A stretch of DNA of 64,000 nucleotides. Source: Paramacrobiotus metropolitanus (Eukaryota; Tardigrada; Eutardigrada; Parachela; Macrobiotidae). The notes under the pieces were generated by a model. It was not told the origin of the DNA, did not search any database, and saw only the letters and a program-made list of their open reading frames with translations. The translations under genes were made by a program, and so were the position numbers. Position 1 is the first letter of the stretch, and each line of letters opens with the position of its first letter. Location: positions 3,286,001 to 3,350,000 of the forward strand of contig NW_026570221.1 of NCBI RefSeq assembly GCF_019649055.1, in the 5' to 3' direction. Positions 1 to 11,540 of this stretch are shown here, one piece after another.

Positions 1-341
1 TTCTGGAGAGAAAACTTATCCAGGCGTTGTTTAGTGCGAAGAATCCTAACCGCGGCAGCAGCTCAGTCTCTGTTGACTATCTCGGCTATCTTTATAATTT
101 ACACTGTGACTGCTCATTTGCCTGGTTTCGCCGTTTTCTGAAGCAGAGACCTTATCTGATCGAAGCAAAAGATCCCGGTGAAGTGTTCATTATTGGAAAC
201 TATATTTCCGCAGCTGTAAGGCGAAAAGGGAACGATACGGAAGCTTTCAGCGTCGATTGTTCGAAAAACATTACCTTGGAGAATATTTGGGCAGGCAATG
301 AGTTTTCGTACAATGCATCTTGTTCTGCTGATATCTGTTAG
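1..341 (+). CDS. LRR-family secreted protein, C-terminal fragment
   Basis: The frame is open from the window edge to a TAG at 339-341. The visible ~112 residues match the last third of the two complete LRR-family genes at 9.4 and 11.5 kb almost residue for residue. It carries the LRRCT-like cap (LHCDCSFAWFRRFL), then the IEAKDPGEVF and VDCSKNITLENIWAGNEFSYN segments, and ends in a Cys-containing tail. The 3' flank also matches the 3' flank of the 11.5 kb gene, so the duplicated unit reaches past the stop codon. The rest of the gene lies to the left of the window. The product is presumably extracellular, as the complete paralogues have signal peptides. Function is unknown; an LRR cap suggests protein binding. 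Confidence 0.75.
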   Translation, partial: LERKLIQALFSAKNPNRGSSSVSVDYLGYLYNLHCDCSFAWFRRFLKQRPYLIEAKDPGEVFIIGNYISAAVRRKGNDTEAFSVDCSKNITLENIWAGNEFSYNASCSADIC

Positions 342-701
342 CTCTGGCTATTACTTCCTGCTATGCTTTGGAGATCAGTAAGCATATTTACCGGGTATGG
401 ACGATAGGCTGAGTGCTATCGCATAAGTACACTTGGCTTTGCAATATAGCTGGAATGGAGAGGCAGTAATACTCTGTATGACGCAGGTAGCTCAAAGCTC
501 TTGTTCAAGCACGTAAATTTTCATCTTCGCGCACCCCAATTGCTCTTTTGAGTCGATTTTAAGATTATTAAGCGATCTTTGAAGAAATCGTTTTCGCGTT
601 AAAAAGGTTGTATGCATCCTTGGATCTTAGCTATTGTGTGCATAACATGTCCATAACATCAGTTCGTTACATTCTGTTTATTGTTTAACCGTGTACACTA
701 C

Positions 702-758
702 ATGCTTGTGTTGCACAAACACTGCAGGTCAATTTGTTTTTCATCCAAAGCAAGTTTG
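702..758 (+). pseudogene. decayed signal-peptide exon of an LRR-family gene
   Basis: The stretch from ATG to the GTAAGA donor at 759 matches exon 1 of the 11.5 kb LRR gene at both ends, including the CATCCAAAGCA..TTGGTAAGA block. The middle has lost bases and no longer encodes a hydrophobic leader. No matching second exon follows in the next 2 kb. It is the head of a further tandem LRR copy whose body has been lost. Confidence 0.55.
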
Positions 759-2428
759 GTAAGACATTCAGTAGCCGATCATAGCCAGTACGGCTTGTAA
801 TAATAATCATCCTGACCACTGCCCGTTCTCAATCAAAATTGTTTCTATTCGAGTTACCAAGTTTGAGTAAGAGAATGTAAACTTCGAAGATGTGTTTATC
901 AGTTTAAGCATATCTTCGAAGATGTGCTTATCAGAACCGGCAAATGTGCAAAATGTTAGCCATTATGAAAGTTGACCGATAACCGTATTACACTAAATCG
1001 TGACCCTGGTCACTTTAATTATATTTGGTAGGGTTGTCGAAGGGTCACTCATTTCGGGAACGGCTTCTTTCAGTTATGAAGAGCTGATCATATTTCTAAT
1101 TAGCAAAGGCTTATGCTTCGTGGAATGTCATTGTACGTTCTTAAATAAAGTTTTTCTATCCGCTAGCTCATACAAATCTCTTGAAAGTTTTCACAAATCC
1201 TTTGAACACGAAAAGGCTATGGCGAGTCAGTGTGCGTCTAATTGGTTAAAGTTTGGCCTTCTAGCCTTCTGTCGCACGTTGCATCAAAACAGCCTTGCGC
1301 TGTTTTGCCTCAAATTAGACTAGCAGATTACCTTTGACTAATCTAATTTACCGCACCTTTAATTAAAGAAAATCTACGATTTCTATTTTTTCTAAGAACA
1401 TTAGAATCCTAAGAAACCATAGTAGCCTGTCAGACTGTAAGAAATTGAAGAAAGGCAATGTGAGGGAAATCAAAGCAACAACTATGGCAGATTATGTTGC
1501 CGAATTATAGCGCGATGAAACAGCTAAAGTGTATCTGTATCTGGCCGCCTAGAATGCGGCGAAATATCCGCTTCCTCTAAATTCGTAATACAGATACTGT
1601 AAACAAATCACTACAAAAACTTTCCTTCGGATCGTACTATATTAATAGTAGAGTTGTGCATTTTTTTCGAGTGCGGTGCCGGTGATTTATACGCACTGAA
1701 TGCATTCCTGTTGCACACTTACGGGTGTTAAGGTAAATACCGTAATCTGTCCATATTTCCAAACAATCTTTAAATATGGGAAACAAATTTTTAAAGAAAC
1801 CTGGCTTCCTACCAGAATGCACTGAATGAATACGCACATTATGTTTACAGCAAAAAATTGAAACATATTGCGAAGGTGTTTTTCATTGTTTAGAAATTTT
1901 ACATGAAAAATTTATCACACAGCTGCAAAAAGATTTTCCGTGCATGGTTGAGCCACAACACCGAAAAGAATCGTTTTAAAAAACTTCATGTCTCATGTGG
2001 CAGCCGCCCTCGCGACGATTGAGCATGGTTTCAAAAATTTTATTTATTCAGAGTTTTTTTGCACAGGGACGGGAGGATATGTGGTTTTTTGGTTTAAATT
2101 TGTTTAACTTTCTTTGAGGAATATAAAAGGGATCCGGACAGAGTTACTAGTATTGGTTTTTATTAATCCGCTTAAATAGTTTGATTGCCGTTTTCTTTGA
2201 AAAGTTGTGCGGGACGCTTATTATTTCTGGGAAATAAATAAACCAGTACATATGCGAGACAGCCGAGACTACAGTTTTGTCACTGTATCTGTAGAACTGA
2301 AACATGGTGCATATGGTCATTACGATTGTTATCGTAAATATTAAAGCGAAACGGCAACATTTTCTGCGCTGGCGGTGCTCGTTGATAGAACCAGCTACAG
2401 AGTACGTAAAAAAAACTGGCAAGCAAAA
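759..2428. other. intergenic, no gene seen
   Basis: ORFs here are short and lack family resemblance or splice context. The right part (about 1640-2160) resembles the flank 3' of CR4 locus B at 15240-15720, including a GGATATAAAAGG-like stretch, so it is probably the 3' flank of locus A2. Confidence 0.5.
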
Positions 2429-2959
2429 TTATGCGGTCCACAATACATGTGTCCGACTTCTTTTAGGCTCCTGTGCAGCATATCCAATAATGTACAGTCT
2501 CTTCACTTCCTTCTGCTCTTTGCACCGTTCGCACTGATTTTGAGCACCGTTTGTTGCGTTCATGCAGGTATCCAGTTTGTTAATCGCTATGTTCAAATGG
2601 TGTCTTTTATACGATTCAAGCCTGTCCCAGGCGTTGTTTAATTATAATGATCCCGACCAGGCGTCGATCGGGGCATATGGCCAGCCTCCGCGCGCAAACT
2701 TGAACATCACAGTCTGCTCTGGACGGGTACCGCAGATGACCTTTTGGAGGCAGATATAAATTTTCGAGATCACCATCATGACCATCGGTACACAGCAAGG
2801 ATGGATGACCATGCTCACTTTACCCATCAACGGTCTGTCAGCCTTATCATCGGAGCATTCACCCATGACCTTGCAAACCACAAGCGCGAAAACTTTGGGT
2901 ATCATGCCAAACACCAGAATACGAACTGCCAACGATAGCAACATTGTTACGAATGACAC
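2429..2959 (-). pseudogene. CR4 locus A2: exon-4 domain with its own leader and an in-frame stop
   Basis: On the minus strand this is a close copy of exon 4 of locus B: it keeps KVSMVIHPCCVPMVMMVISK, the LQKVICGTRPEQ segment, LDTCMNATNGAQNQC and the final HVLW. Two things differ. The YCD start is replaced by an upstream in-frame stretch beginning ATG at 2944 that encodes a hydrophobic leader (MLLSLAVRILVFGMIPKVFA). A 6-bp insertion also creates a TAA at 2642-2644, in frame, after WSGSL; the 71 codons beyond it stay open and conserved. The ORF as it stands encodes 100 residues. No exons 1-3 belonging to this copy were found. It is either a pseudogene or a shortened single-exon secreted derivative. 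Confidence 0.6.
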
Positions 2960-4400
2960 TCTAAAGATAGCGTGAAAAAAACTGTCTTAAACAAACAGTG
3001 ATTAACACTGTCCGAACAGTGATTAATTGCGCAGTTCGTGCCGCTGTTCTATTAAACTTACTTATATTTGTCTGATACCTTGGTTCCAGTGATAATCAGC
3101 ATATTTGCATAAATTGTACTCGCTTTTTCCGCTCTCTGGCTGCGATGCTTGTAACAATGCACTTGAAATATGCAGACATAAGCGACCGACACCAATACCA
3201 TACCCACTTGAAATTGCTTGCAGTTGCCTAGTTCTCCACTTTCTAGGCATACCGCATACATGAAACATGAGCTACATACATAACTTCGAAGTAAGAACTA
3301 AGCAGCAACTAAATGTGCGATGCGAAATGCACGCACTTTTTTTAATCTGTTTTACGGCGATGCAGCGCTCAGTGCAGTGGTAGGCAGCGAGGCGCGCAAC
3401 AGGTTTCAGGCTGGCGTACAGAAAATTCAGTTTAAACTCGGTTTTTGGAGATTCGAGTTTGGGTGTAGATGGCATTTGCTTGTACAAGTTTAAAATAAGA
3501 AATCAAAATGTTTGATAGTTTATTTCGTTTTATAATAGCTTTTGTTGATGTCAGAATTACGAGTATGTTCGGCTATTTCCACATCATTTTGAAAACTGCT
3601 ATGTTTTAGCGCTTGCCAGTAACGAAATGCTACATGCTATTGCCGGCATCAGCCACCAGTGGCAGGCTATGCTATTCCCCCTTTTACACTCTGGCTACAC
3701 CTTTTTTTGGGAACCTGTACAGCTGCCAGCATTGCAGTTCACCCAGCCTTTGCGTTGCGTATCAGACAGCCTGTCGCGCCAGCGAGAGAACATCTCACAG
3801 AAAATCCGGGTTTTTTTCAATATATCGGTCAAATAGCGAATCGGATCTTGCGGTGCATAACATGCAAAACGCCATGAAAAACTACCCTTTAATCACCAAG
3901 CATAATGATTATGACAGTTGTTGTTAGAAATGTAGGCAAAACACGCCTCTCGTTACCATAGAAAAAACATAACTCTCCCCTTGGGAAATACCCGACACCT
4001 TTGTACAACATTCAGACAGTCCAGGACGGAGGGTAAATAACTAGGAGGTTCAGGTAAAAACGTTTGACTGTATATGTACACTACGCCGGTCACAACAACA
4101 TCGGGGCGAAATAAAGTTCTGTTCAAACTTCTGCATCAAGTTTCATACCATTTCGTGTACTAGAGTTGCGTTTCGAAATTTAAACTTCGACTAGTCATTG
4201 ATTCTAGCAGTATTCATATTATGATTTAAAGCACACATCTGAAGTCTGTAATCAAAATCATTAGATATCTTTAACAGCCAATTAAGACAATCGTGGTAAT
4301 CGTGGTTCTACTATTTTAGCAATTGTAAAAATAGGTGTAATAACAATAAGCTTCTTCACGGCGCCCAAGAAATTATCATCAGGTGATATCCGCGGTGTTG
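2960..4400. other. intergenic between CR4 loci A2 and A
   Basis: No convincing coding exon was found. Overlapping short ORFs on both strands (for example around 3610-3930) have no match to the families in this window. Confidence 0.4.
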
Positions 4401-6290
4401 TTAGCCTTGCGCTCCGCTTTGGGGCACTCTGAATCCGTTCTCGCGGAAAACTTTTACCCCTTCTCTTCCCCAACACCCAGCACATCGCGGCATGATAAGT
4501 TCACGCGTCAGCGCGACAGACATGGTGCAGCTATTCAGGTCTGTTAGTGCACTGTTGAAGGCATCTTCCGCAATGGGAGACATCCCGTGCCAGGTCTCAA
4601 GCTGTTCCGCTGACATGTGAGCGATATTGTTTTGCCAACCATCTTTATCTATGTATAGGCGAACCCACGGTAACCTTTTGCAGGCAGTTGTTCTTCTCAA
4701 CCAAGACCATTAGCGGTTGCTGATAAAAACAGATGTTACGGGCAGTACTGTCGTCGCTGTCGGGACAATAAGCTTTGCCTGTCGCATATACACGCACACT
4801 TATTGCCGTTCCTGTGTTAAACAGGTTTCTTCAGTGGACAACTGATGTTACCTGAATGGTGACGTCCAGCCGCTGGAACTGTGGTTGTCACAATGTCCAC
4901 TTCAGGAGAAACCGGGACACTGGAATCCACTGCGCGGGGCGGGATACTGGTGGTACCCTGCAGTGTGAATCCTTCGCAAGTATCCCAGTAATGTGCCAGA
5001 GAGAACCGGTAGAACTGGCAAAGCTCCTGCATCATAGGTACCTCGCAACATTTACAGTCGTTCTTCTCTTTGCACTTCATAGAATCGGGGATGTTACTGC
5101 ACTGTACAGATTGGTCTGGCTCCATGCGGTCGCACTAAATAATAATAATATGAAGAGAGAACACTTGCTATAATATTCTTCACACATCGTGACGACATCG
5201 ATCGTTGATGGCATGTACTAAATACCTGTACGGCAGGGAAGCTACATCTTTTTGCAAGTGGCTTGGCAAGGTGTTTAACATTGAATTACTGTTGCAGTTT
5301 CTTTTTTAATGTAAATTTTTTTTCTAAATCTTGGAACCTTTCAAAACCGGAAAAGAAATAACAGAATTTTAAGAATATGATGAAAATTCAGTTGTATGTG
5401 ATTCAGTATGACACTTTCTTATGGCTATGTCCACAGCGGATTTACATGTGCGTAATAAGTATGTATTTGAAGAATATTGGTGCTGGGTGCATAACCAGAT
5501 CTCTGGTACATCGTTTTCGGTCGAACATTAGAAATTTATTTTAACCTCCAGCTTCACCCACGAGCGGAAGTCATATGTATCTGTATAATGCGCTTTTATC
5601 GTACAGTTCATGAAATAAGCAGCCACGAAACGCTCAAAATAATTTCGAAAAAGCTTCTTTAGCAGGGCATGGCCGCATAATTTCGATAAAAGCCGTGAAT
5701 TTGGAAGCTATCTCAGGTCATCGTGCTTAAAGTAAATCTTCACATAAATCAAAAAAGAAAATACATAAATGGAATAAATACATCAGTCCTCACAATCTCA
5801 TACCCACGTTACGGCTCGTTCAAAGTGAAAGCCAGTAAATAACTCGACTGTCAAAACTGCCTCAAAAAGTTGTATGGTGAAACAGAAACATATATCCAGA
5901 TCAATAAATCAGCGTGCTGACATTGATTACAGAACAGTTAAATACGGTCACGGTGCGTGAAAGAACTTACCGTGTAATGGACTTGGTAATTGACAATATC
6001 CGTGCTGCTGTTACGAATTGCCATGATAGTCGCCTCACCACACCGGGCATCACGCAGATCGGTAATCTTTTTAAACATTTCTTTAGTGGGATAGACTGTG
6101 CACTGTGTGAGCACGAAAAGGTAGAGAAAAAATTACGAGTGAAAAACATTTGACAGATTTTTCAAGAGGCGCTTACCATGAAATTGTACCGATTCAGTGG
6201 ATCAGGATAAGCAAGCACTGTCCGGTCGTGCAACAACCAGCCGGTCATCCAAGCAGAAAAGACCGTAACCACAGTTCGAACTACTATCAT
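4401..6290 (-). CDS. CR4 locus A: divergent four-exon cysteine-rich secreted protein, one frameshift
   Basis: Exons on the minus strand are 6290-6177, 6102-5971, 5134-4852 and 4778-4401, with GT donors, AG acceptors and the family phases 0, 0, 1. Exon 1 is a leader (MIVVRTVVTVFSAW...). Exon 2 starts with Cys and ends YQVHYT. Exon 3 has CKCC...MQELCQFYRFSLAHYWDTC, the divergent form of the family CxxC...CQY motif. Exon 4 begins GKAYCPDSDD, has QQPLMVLVEKNNCLQKV, and ends with CAGCW...VKVFRENGFRV. Between these two parts (about 4650-4680) the frame shifts by one base, while residues on both sides stay conserved. This is a recent break or an assembly error. The most divergent member seen; a TATTTAAG box lies at 6427-6420. 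About 301 residues if continuous. Function unknown. Confidence 0.65.
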
Positions 6291-6419
6291 TCTGCGCTTG
6301 CTGCTTCACGAGGTTTTAAATAAAACTAACTCAAATAGATTTAAAGAAATTCGAATCCGTACCGCGAAGATTTATTGGTCCTGGAGGTATGCGTTAGATT
6401 GCGATACGTTAAACATTCG

Positions 6420-6427
6420 CTTAAATA
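6420..6427 (-). promoter_or_regulatory. TATTTAAG box of CR4 locus A
   Basis: The minus strand reads TATTTAAG about 130 bp upstream of the start at 6290, the same word and similar spacing as in CR4 loci D, F, G and H. Confidence 0.45.
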
Positions 6428-7104
6428 TCGAAAGGAACTGAGGCCACTTAGTCTGGGAAATGTGCACATTCGGCAACCGGCACAATACTCATGATAACTT
6501 TTTCGGTAATTTGGCAATTGGATTAGGTACAGAGATAACCCGAACTCTGCAGTAAGGAAGTCAGTTAAGTGCCTGATCACAATATTTGCTGGAATTGTAC
6601 TCCATTTTGCCTGCTTTTTATCCGTTTTGCGGCGAATGACACTTAAAAATGTAAATGCATGTACAGCATTTCGCGTATTTTCAGTCCGGCTTTACCAGAA
6701 ACCAACAGGCTTTGGACCGACCTGATTATTATGCCCACTTCAGAATGGCTTCATCTGTGCGTTTTAGAAGCGGGAGGAATTTTTAAGTTGCGTTACGTTT
6801 GAATTTATTCATTCAGTATTTATTTATTGTAAAAAAATTTCTATGTATAGTAAAAATAATAATAATAATAATGAGAATTTTAATATTTCGCAAAAGGCCA
6901 GATTTTCGCAAAAACGCACATAAAAAGAAAACGGGTTTCTCACCGAACTAGGATTTTCACTACTCATACTTTTTTCAGCAACTGGAACGAACTTTCCGAT
7001 TATTTTATATGAATTTTTATATCGAAAGAGTTCTAAAATCCTCTTTTCCCGTAAAAACGGTCGTTCATGTTTGTATGCGCTTTGCGCAAAATGTAAAGAC
7101 ATTG
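6428..7104. other. intergenic, no gene seen
   Basis: AT-rich sequence with a short (AAT)n run near 6850. No coding exon or family match was seen. Confidence 0.4.
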
Positions 7105-7112
7105 GGTCCACA

Positions 7113-7508
7113 CAGGGCCGTAGCGAGGTCCGTGGGATGGGGTAGGCGCAATTTGGCTGCGCCATTTGCGCCCGCTTCGAAGGTCAGTCTGAGCCCACTG
7201 TGCCCATAAATTTCGAAGCCTGCGCCCGTTACGCCCGTATAAACAGGCGGGGCTTTAATACTTTAATTAATATAAATAGTTTAATTATTATAGTTCTTGA
7301 TCGCCGTACGTCAGACCAAGGCACATCCGGCCAAAGTCCAATCTGCGCCACGAGAGCACGGCCAGTGGCGCCCGCTGCGCCTTTTGAAAAATCTAGAAAT
7401 TTTGCGCCCGTGCGCCTGTGCGCCAGTTTCGGGCGCAAATATTATTCAAAAGTTGGCCGAGGAGGGGTAGGCGCGCGCCAGTGCGCCTATACCCTCGCTA
7501 CGGCCCTG
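7113..7508. mobile_element. hAT-type MITE, 396 bp, GC-rich
   Basis: The element runs from CAGGGCCGTAGCGAGG to the inverted CCTCGCTACGGCCCTG and is flanked by a perfect 8-bp duplication, GGTCCACA, at 7105-7112 and 7509-7516. An 8-bp target duplication with CAGGG-type ends is the mark of hAT elements. The interior is full of GCGCC-type words and has no transposase ORF, so it is non-autonomous. Confidence 0.85.
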
Positions 7509-7516
7509 GGTCCACA

Positions 7517-8162
7517 CTAGTGCGTCTGCCCCACGCTATGGGATCAGTTTTTTGAAGTTTACACAAATGGTTTCCGTTTTCTCGCTAAAAGAAGTTTCAT
7601 AGAAATCGTTTACTGAACTGCCAGATACCTGTCCAGAACCCGATCTCATGGGAGCGCTAGGGAAACTACATGCACATACTGAGCAATGTGCGGTCCCTTC
7701 ACATCGCAGCTGACGAAAAATCAGAATTAAATTTCTGCCGCCCGCTTTGTTTGTCTGTTCTGCTGTCAAATTATACTTAGACAGTTACCACTCATTCAAA
7801 GTCGCTAAGCAGCTTGTACGTATTACGTACTCTCTTGATTATTAACAAACTAGCGGTGGTTGCGAACCGCATTAACGCACGTGCGCGGGCGCCAGTACTA
7901 TTGGGAAATGGTATCGGGATTGTGGAGTAGGAAAAGCGTGACGTACGCTCTTTGTGGCGTGAGACAGATTTTATGCTTTTGACGAAGGCTTAATTCCAGC
8001 ACCTCGCGCTTCGCGCTCGGTGCAAATTAATACAGTGATTTCAACAATATTAATCTCAATAAAGCTGAAAATTTTAATATCATGAGCGTCTACGTCATAT
8101 CTGTATAACGGTATAATAATCTTTATTATTATCCGCCTGTGAAGGTGCACACAACCAACTAA
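7517..8162. other. intergenic between two MITEs
   Basis: A 77-residue minus-strand ORF (7769-7536) has no recognisable feature. Nothing else is supported. Confidence 0.4.
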
Positions 8163-8170
8163 CTACAGTA

Positions 8171-8781
8171 TAGGGTTGCCAAATACTTGGCGAAGTCGAC
8201 TTATCAAGTTATTAACTCGAGTTAATCGAAAAAACTTGGAGGAAAAGTCAAGTTATTAACTTGAACTTATCCTTCCAAACCAAGTCAACGAAGTCGACTT
8301 GGTTTGTGAAACCAAGTTCTCAAGTTCTGCTTCAAGTCGACTTGCGAGTTTTTTAAAAAATTTGAGGAATTTTAAAGTAAACCGACATTTTCTGCGTTAT
8401 ATCTTTAAAATGTTTTGATAATGGTGTCGTACAACACACTTTCGCTGTACTGTTCCAGCCATCAAAGTGGATTATGACCACACGGCTGCATAGACTATAT
8501 GTGCAGCCAGGAGGCAAAGCTCGATGACTGGAGCAGTACATGGAACGGGTGTGTGACGCCTAATAACTCCCCTATACGCAAATTTTCGTATTACTTTTTA
8601 TTCGACTTCAAGTCGACTTGAAGTCGACTTCAAGTTAATAACTTGACTTGAGCTTCAAAGTCAAGTCAAAAAAGTAAACTTGGATGTCCAAGTAATTTGA
8701 AAAGTTCGACTTTTTGTAAAAACCAAGTCGAAAGTCAAGTCAAGAATGTCAAGTTGTTAACTCAAGTTTTTGGCATCCCTA
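8171..8781. mobile_element. hAT-type MITE, 611 bp, with AAGTCGACTT palindromes
   Basis: Ends are TAGGGTTGCCAAATACTTGG and the inverted AAGTTTTTGGCATCCCTA. The flanks are a perfect 8-bp duplication, CTACAGTA, at 8163-8170 and 8782-8789. Both arms are built of repeated AAGTCGACTT / CAAGTTATTAACTTG words that are themselves palindromic. The centre (about 8350-8560) is unrelated unique sequence. No transposase is encoded. Confidence 0.85.
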
Positions 8782-8789
8782 CTACAGTA

Positions 8790-9384
8790 GACAGCGTAGG
8801 AACACTACTGTAGGGACATTAGTTGTCCAGTTGCTACGGACACAATCGCACAACATTCACGAGACAATCGTACGAGCGCGCGCACATCACGTCTTCATCA
8901 GTGTACGTGTACGTACTTACGTATACACTACAGTGTACTCTTCATTTGAGACAATCATTACAACGTCTCATCAACGGCTCTGGCACGCGCCACAACCAGC
9001 TAAGAGATCAGCAAAATGTAATATGTTATGAAAATGGCACATTCATAGATTTTGAAAGAATAATAACAAATAGCAACGCATATTAAAAAAAAGAAATTAC
9101 CATACAATGGACGCCAAAATTGTCTTACACTTATGTAATCACAAAACGCGCGCAACCTAGCACTTTACACCTAACAACTTGTGTGCCTCCGTAAGACAAA
9201 TCGTCCACGTTCTTTTTATTGCAGGTCGCTAGTAATCCGACTCGCCATGTAGAATAAAGGGCCATTATACGGTTAATACAATGGTACAGCGAATCGCACT
9301 CTGTATCTGCACGTTCTTCAATACGATCGATTTTATCCCATCCCTACTCGAGTAGCATGCGTCATGATAGCATCAGAATAGAAA
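8790..9384. other. 3' flank of the minus-strand LRR gene
   Basis: No exon or repeat was recognised in this stretch. Confidence 0.4.
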
Positions 9385-10618
9385 TTAACAGATATCGTCA
9401 GAGCAATGTTCATTGTACGAAAACTGATTGCCAGTCCAAATATTTTCCAAGGTCACGTTTTTCAAACAGTCCACACTGAAGACATTCGTATCATTCCCAT
9501 TTCTCTTAACAGCTGCAGAGAAATAGTTTCCCACTCTGAACACTTCGCCGGGCTCTTTTGCTTCGATCAGATACGGTTTCTGCTTCAGAAAACGGCGCAA
9601 CCAGGCAAATGAGCAGTCACAATGCAGATTATGAAGATAGTCCAGATCGTTAACGCTGGCGGAATAATTGTTGGATGAGCTTGGAGTGCTAGCGCCAAAT
9701 AACTCCACGATCCAACTTTTTTCCAGAATCAAGGTACGCAAGTTTGGCAAGTCTGTGAAGGTGCCTGGTTCCAATGTGGAAATTGTGGATAAAGAGAACA
9801 CGATCTGTCGCAGTTGTGGCATGTGAGTGAATTCGAATTTGTGGATCGCTAGACTGAAACAGCTATAGAAGGCAAAACTGTGGAGATTGGGAATAACACC
9901 CAGTTCGTACACCCTGGCTGTAGTATTCGGCGAATAACAGCCGAACATGCCAATGTGTACGGTTTGGTTGCGGATTGGTCCGACGACGTCAACGGTTAAC
10001 AAATCTTCTTTACCAGGCACTTCCGTCAAATACAGCACTACTGCTCGCTGGGGACTGATTTGGCTTACCCTTTGAGTGGTTTTAACTAGTAACGATCGAG
10101 GTCTGTGGAGGCACGCGATCTCCACGTACGTGTTCAACATCTGCGATCTGCGGGGTGACTCTTCAATTATTGTGCATACACTGTCCCCGGGGGTAAGCAG
10201 ACACATAGACCTTTTGGCTGCAAGGCTGAAGTAAAGGATGCATTCTTCCTCCGTGAACAAATCTTTTCGAAATGGATATGGCGGCACGAAGGGAGCAACA
10301 GCGTTGCGGGTTAAAGTCTGTTGCGGGTTTTGTGAGTCAGAGTCCGTGTATGTCGGCGCAGCTGCAAAATATTTTCAACAGATGAGTAAAAGGACGATAG
10401 CTTCTTTCAATTTACATAATAAGGTGGTTAACGAAAATTTTTTTAAAAATATTTTAAGTCGAATAAGTCAGTTCATAATATACGAATACAAGCGCACATA
10501 ATAATTTTGTTCGGTACTTTCTCTCATCAAACATAGTAGAACACAACGTCTTACCGAGATTATTATGTATGTGGAGCAAGATAAACAATCCGCACGGACC
10601 GCACCGCACTGCGTTCAT
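9385..10618 (-). CDS. secreted LRR-family protein, two exons
   Basis: Exon 1 is 10618-10555 and exon 2 is 10361-9385. The intron has a GTAAGA donor, a TTTTGCAG acceptor and phase 1. The joined product is 346 aa. Exon 1 encodes a leader ending CGLFILLHIHNNLG. Exon 2 carries a Cys-rich N-terminal part (YPFRKDLF...CILYFSL...MCLLTPG), LRR-like strands around TFTDLPNLRTLILE, and an LRRCT-like cap (LHCDCSFAWLRRFL). It ends in a Cys-containing tail (NEHCSDDIC). The number of clear repeats is low, so this is a small, degenerate LRR ectodomain without a membrane anchor. The closest relative is the plus-strand gene at 11.5 kb; the two form a divergent pair, which suggests an inverted duplication. Likely an extracellular binding protein; ligand unknown. 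Confidence 0.85.
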
Positions 10619-11023
10619 GATGCAACATTCAATCAGCATTCTCTTCGTCAGCGGCAACAAATATTATCGCTGACAAAAATTTCGTGTGTGCTGATCCATC
10701 GACTATTATCAGGACATTTACCAACCAGGAGTATGCTGTCCACTCAATAAAAACAGAATTTGACGTGTTTAGAGAACCAAGCGCTTTGACTGAAAGAATT
10801 AACGTACCCAACGCACGGCGGGAAAGACTTCGAAAGCAGCGAGTGAGCGGATTATCACATTTAGCCATCTCCTACTCAGCCGAGCAGTCACACCGTGCTC
10901 GGATAACACTGCGCTGTAGAATAAAGGCTATGGCCGTTGTGCAGCAGTATTCAGCAGTGATTCAAAATAGCCAAAAGCTTTTTTGCAGCAAAAACTGCGG
11001 TAAAATAGCGACTTCGTAAAATA
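10619..11023. other. 5' region between the divergent LRR genes
   Basis: A 111-residue plus-strand ORF (10684-11019) lacks any hallmark and its end merges into a MITE terminus. No TATA box was identified with confidence. Confidence 0.35.
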
Positions 11024-11235
11024 CCGTATTTTATCAATTAGTGACCCTCCCCGATTTAGAAGCCCTCCGCGAAATACAGACCCCCTGACTTACCGCTATG
11101 AACTTATAGTGACCCACCCCGAAACAAAATCCTAGTGATATTTAAAAACGGTAAAAGCAAAAGTCCGAAATAAAGACCTCATCCGAAACCTTTATGAAAA
11201 AATAGTAGCGCTGATCACTATTTGATAAAATACGG
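11024..11235. mobile_element. MITE, CCGTATTTTATCAAnTAGTGA inverted ends
   Basis: The left end CCGTATTTTATCAATTAGTG is matched in inverse orientation at the right end (CACTATTTGATAAAATACGG). TA precedes the left end; the right TA has mutated to TG. It belongs to the same family as the element at 31349-31605, with the same short CCC-rich words between AT-rich blocks. TA target sites suggest mobilisation by a Tc1/mariner-type transposase. Confidence 0.65.
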
Positions 11236-11540
11236 TGAGTGGAAATCTGCCGGGCAAAAGACCGGTTTTCAAAAAGCTGGTGAGAGATGGCTAAATATGA
11301 TAGCCCACTCACTCACTAATTAAATATACACAAAGTGAAGCAGCCGAATAATAGTTAACCTGGATCATACGTACAGCCATACTGTTCGGCTCGCTGAGAA
11401 CTGAAAACGCTGGAGTCAACGTTTAGCTTGCGGGTGATATACTGCTGATCAGGAAATGTTGTTATAATATTAGATGGATCGCAGGTTCGTAATCAATGGA
11501 AGTTTGTCAGGGATAGTTTTCGTTTGCCGCTGGTACAAAA

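Noticed and set aside
10684-11019. 111-residue ORF between the LRR genes
   Set aside because: There is no family match, and it runs into a MITE terminus.
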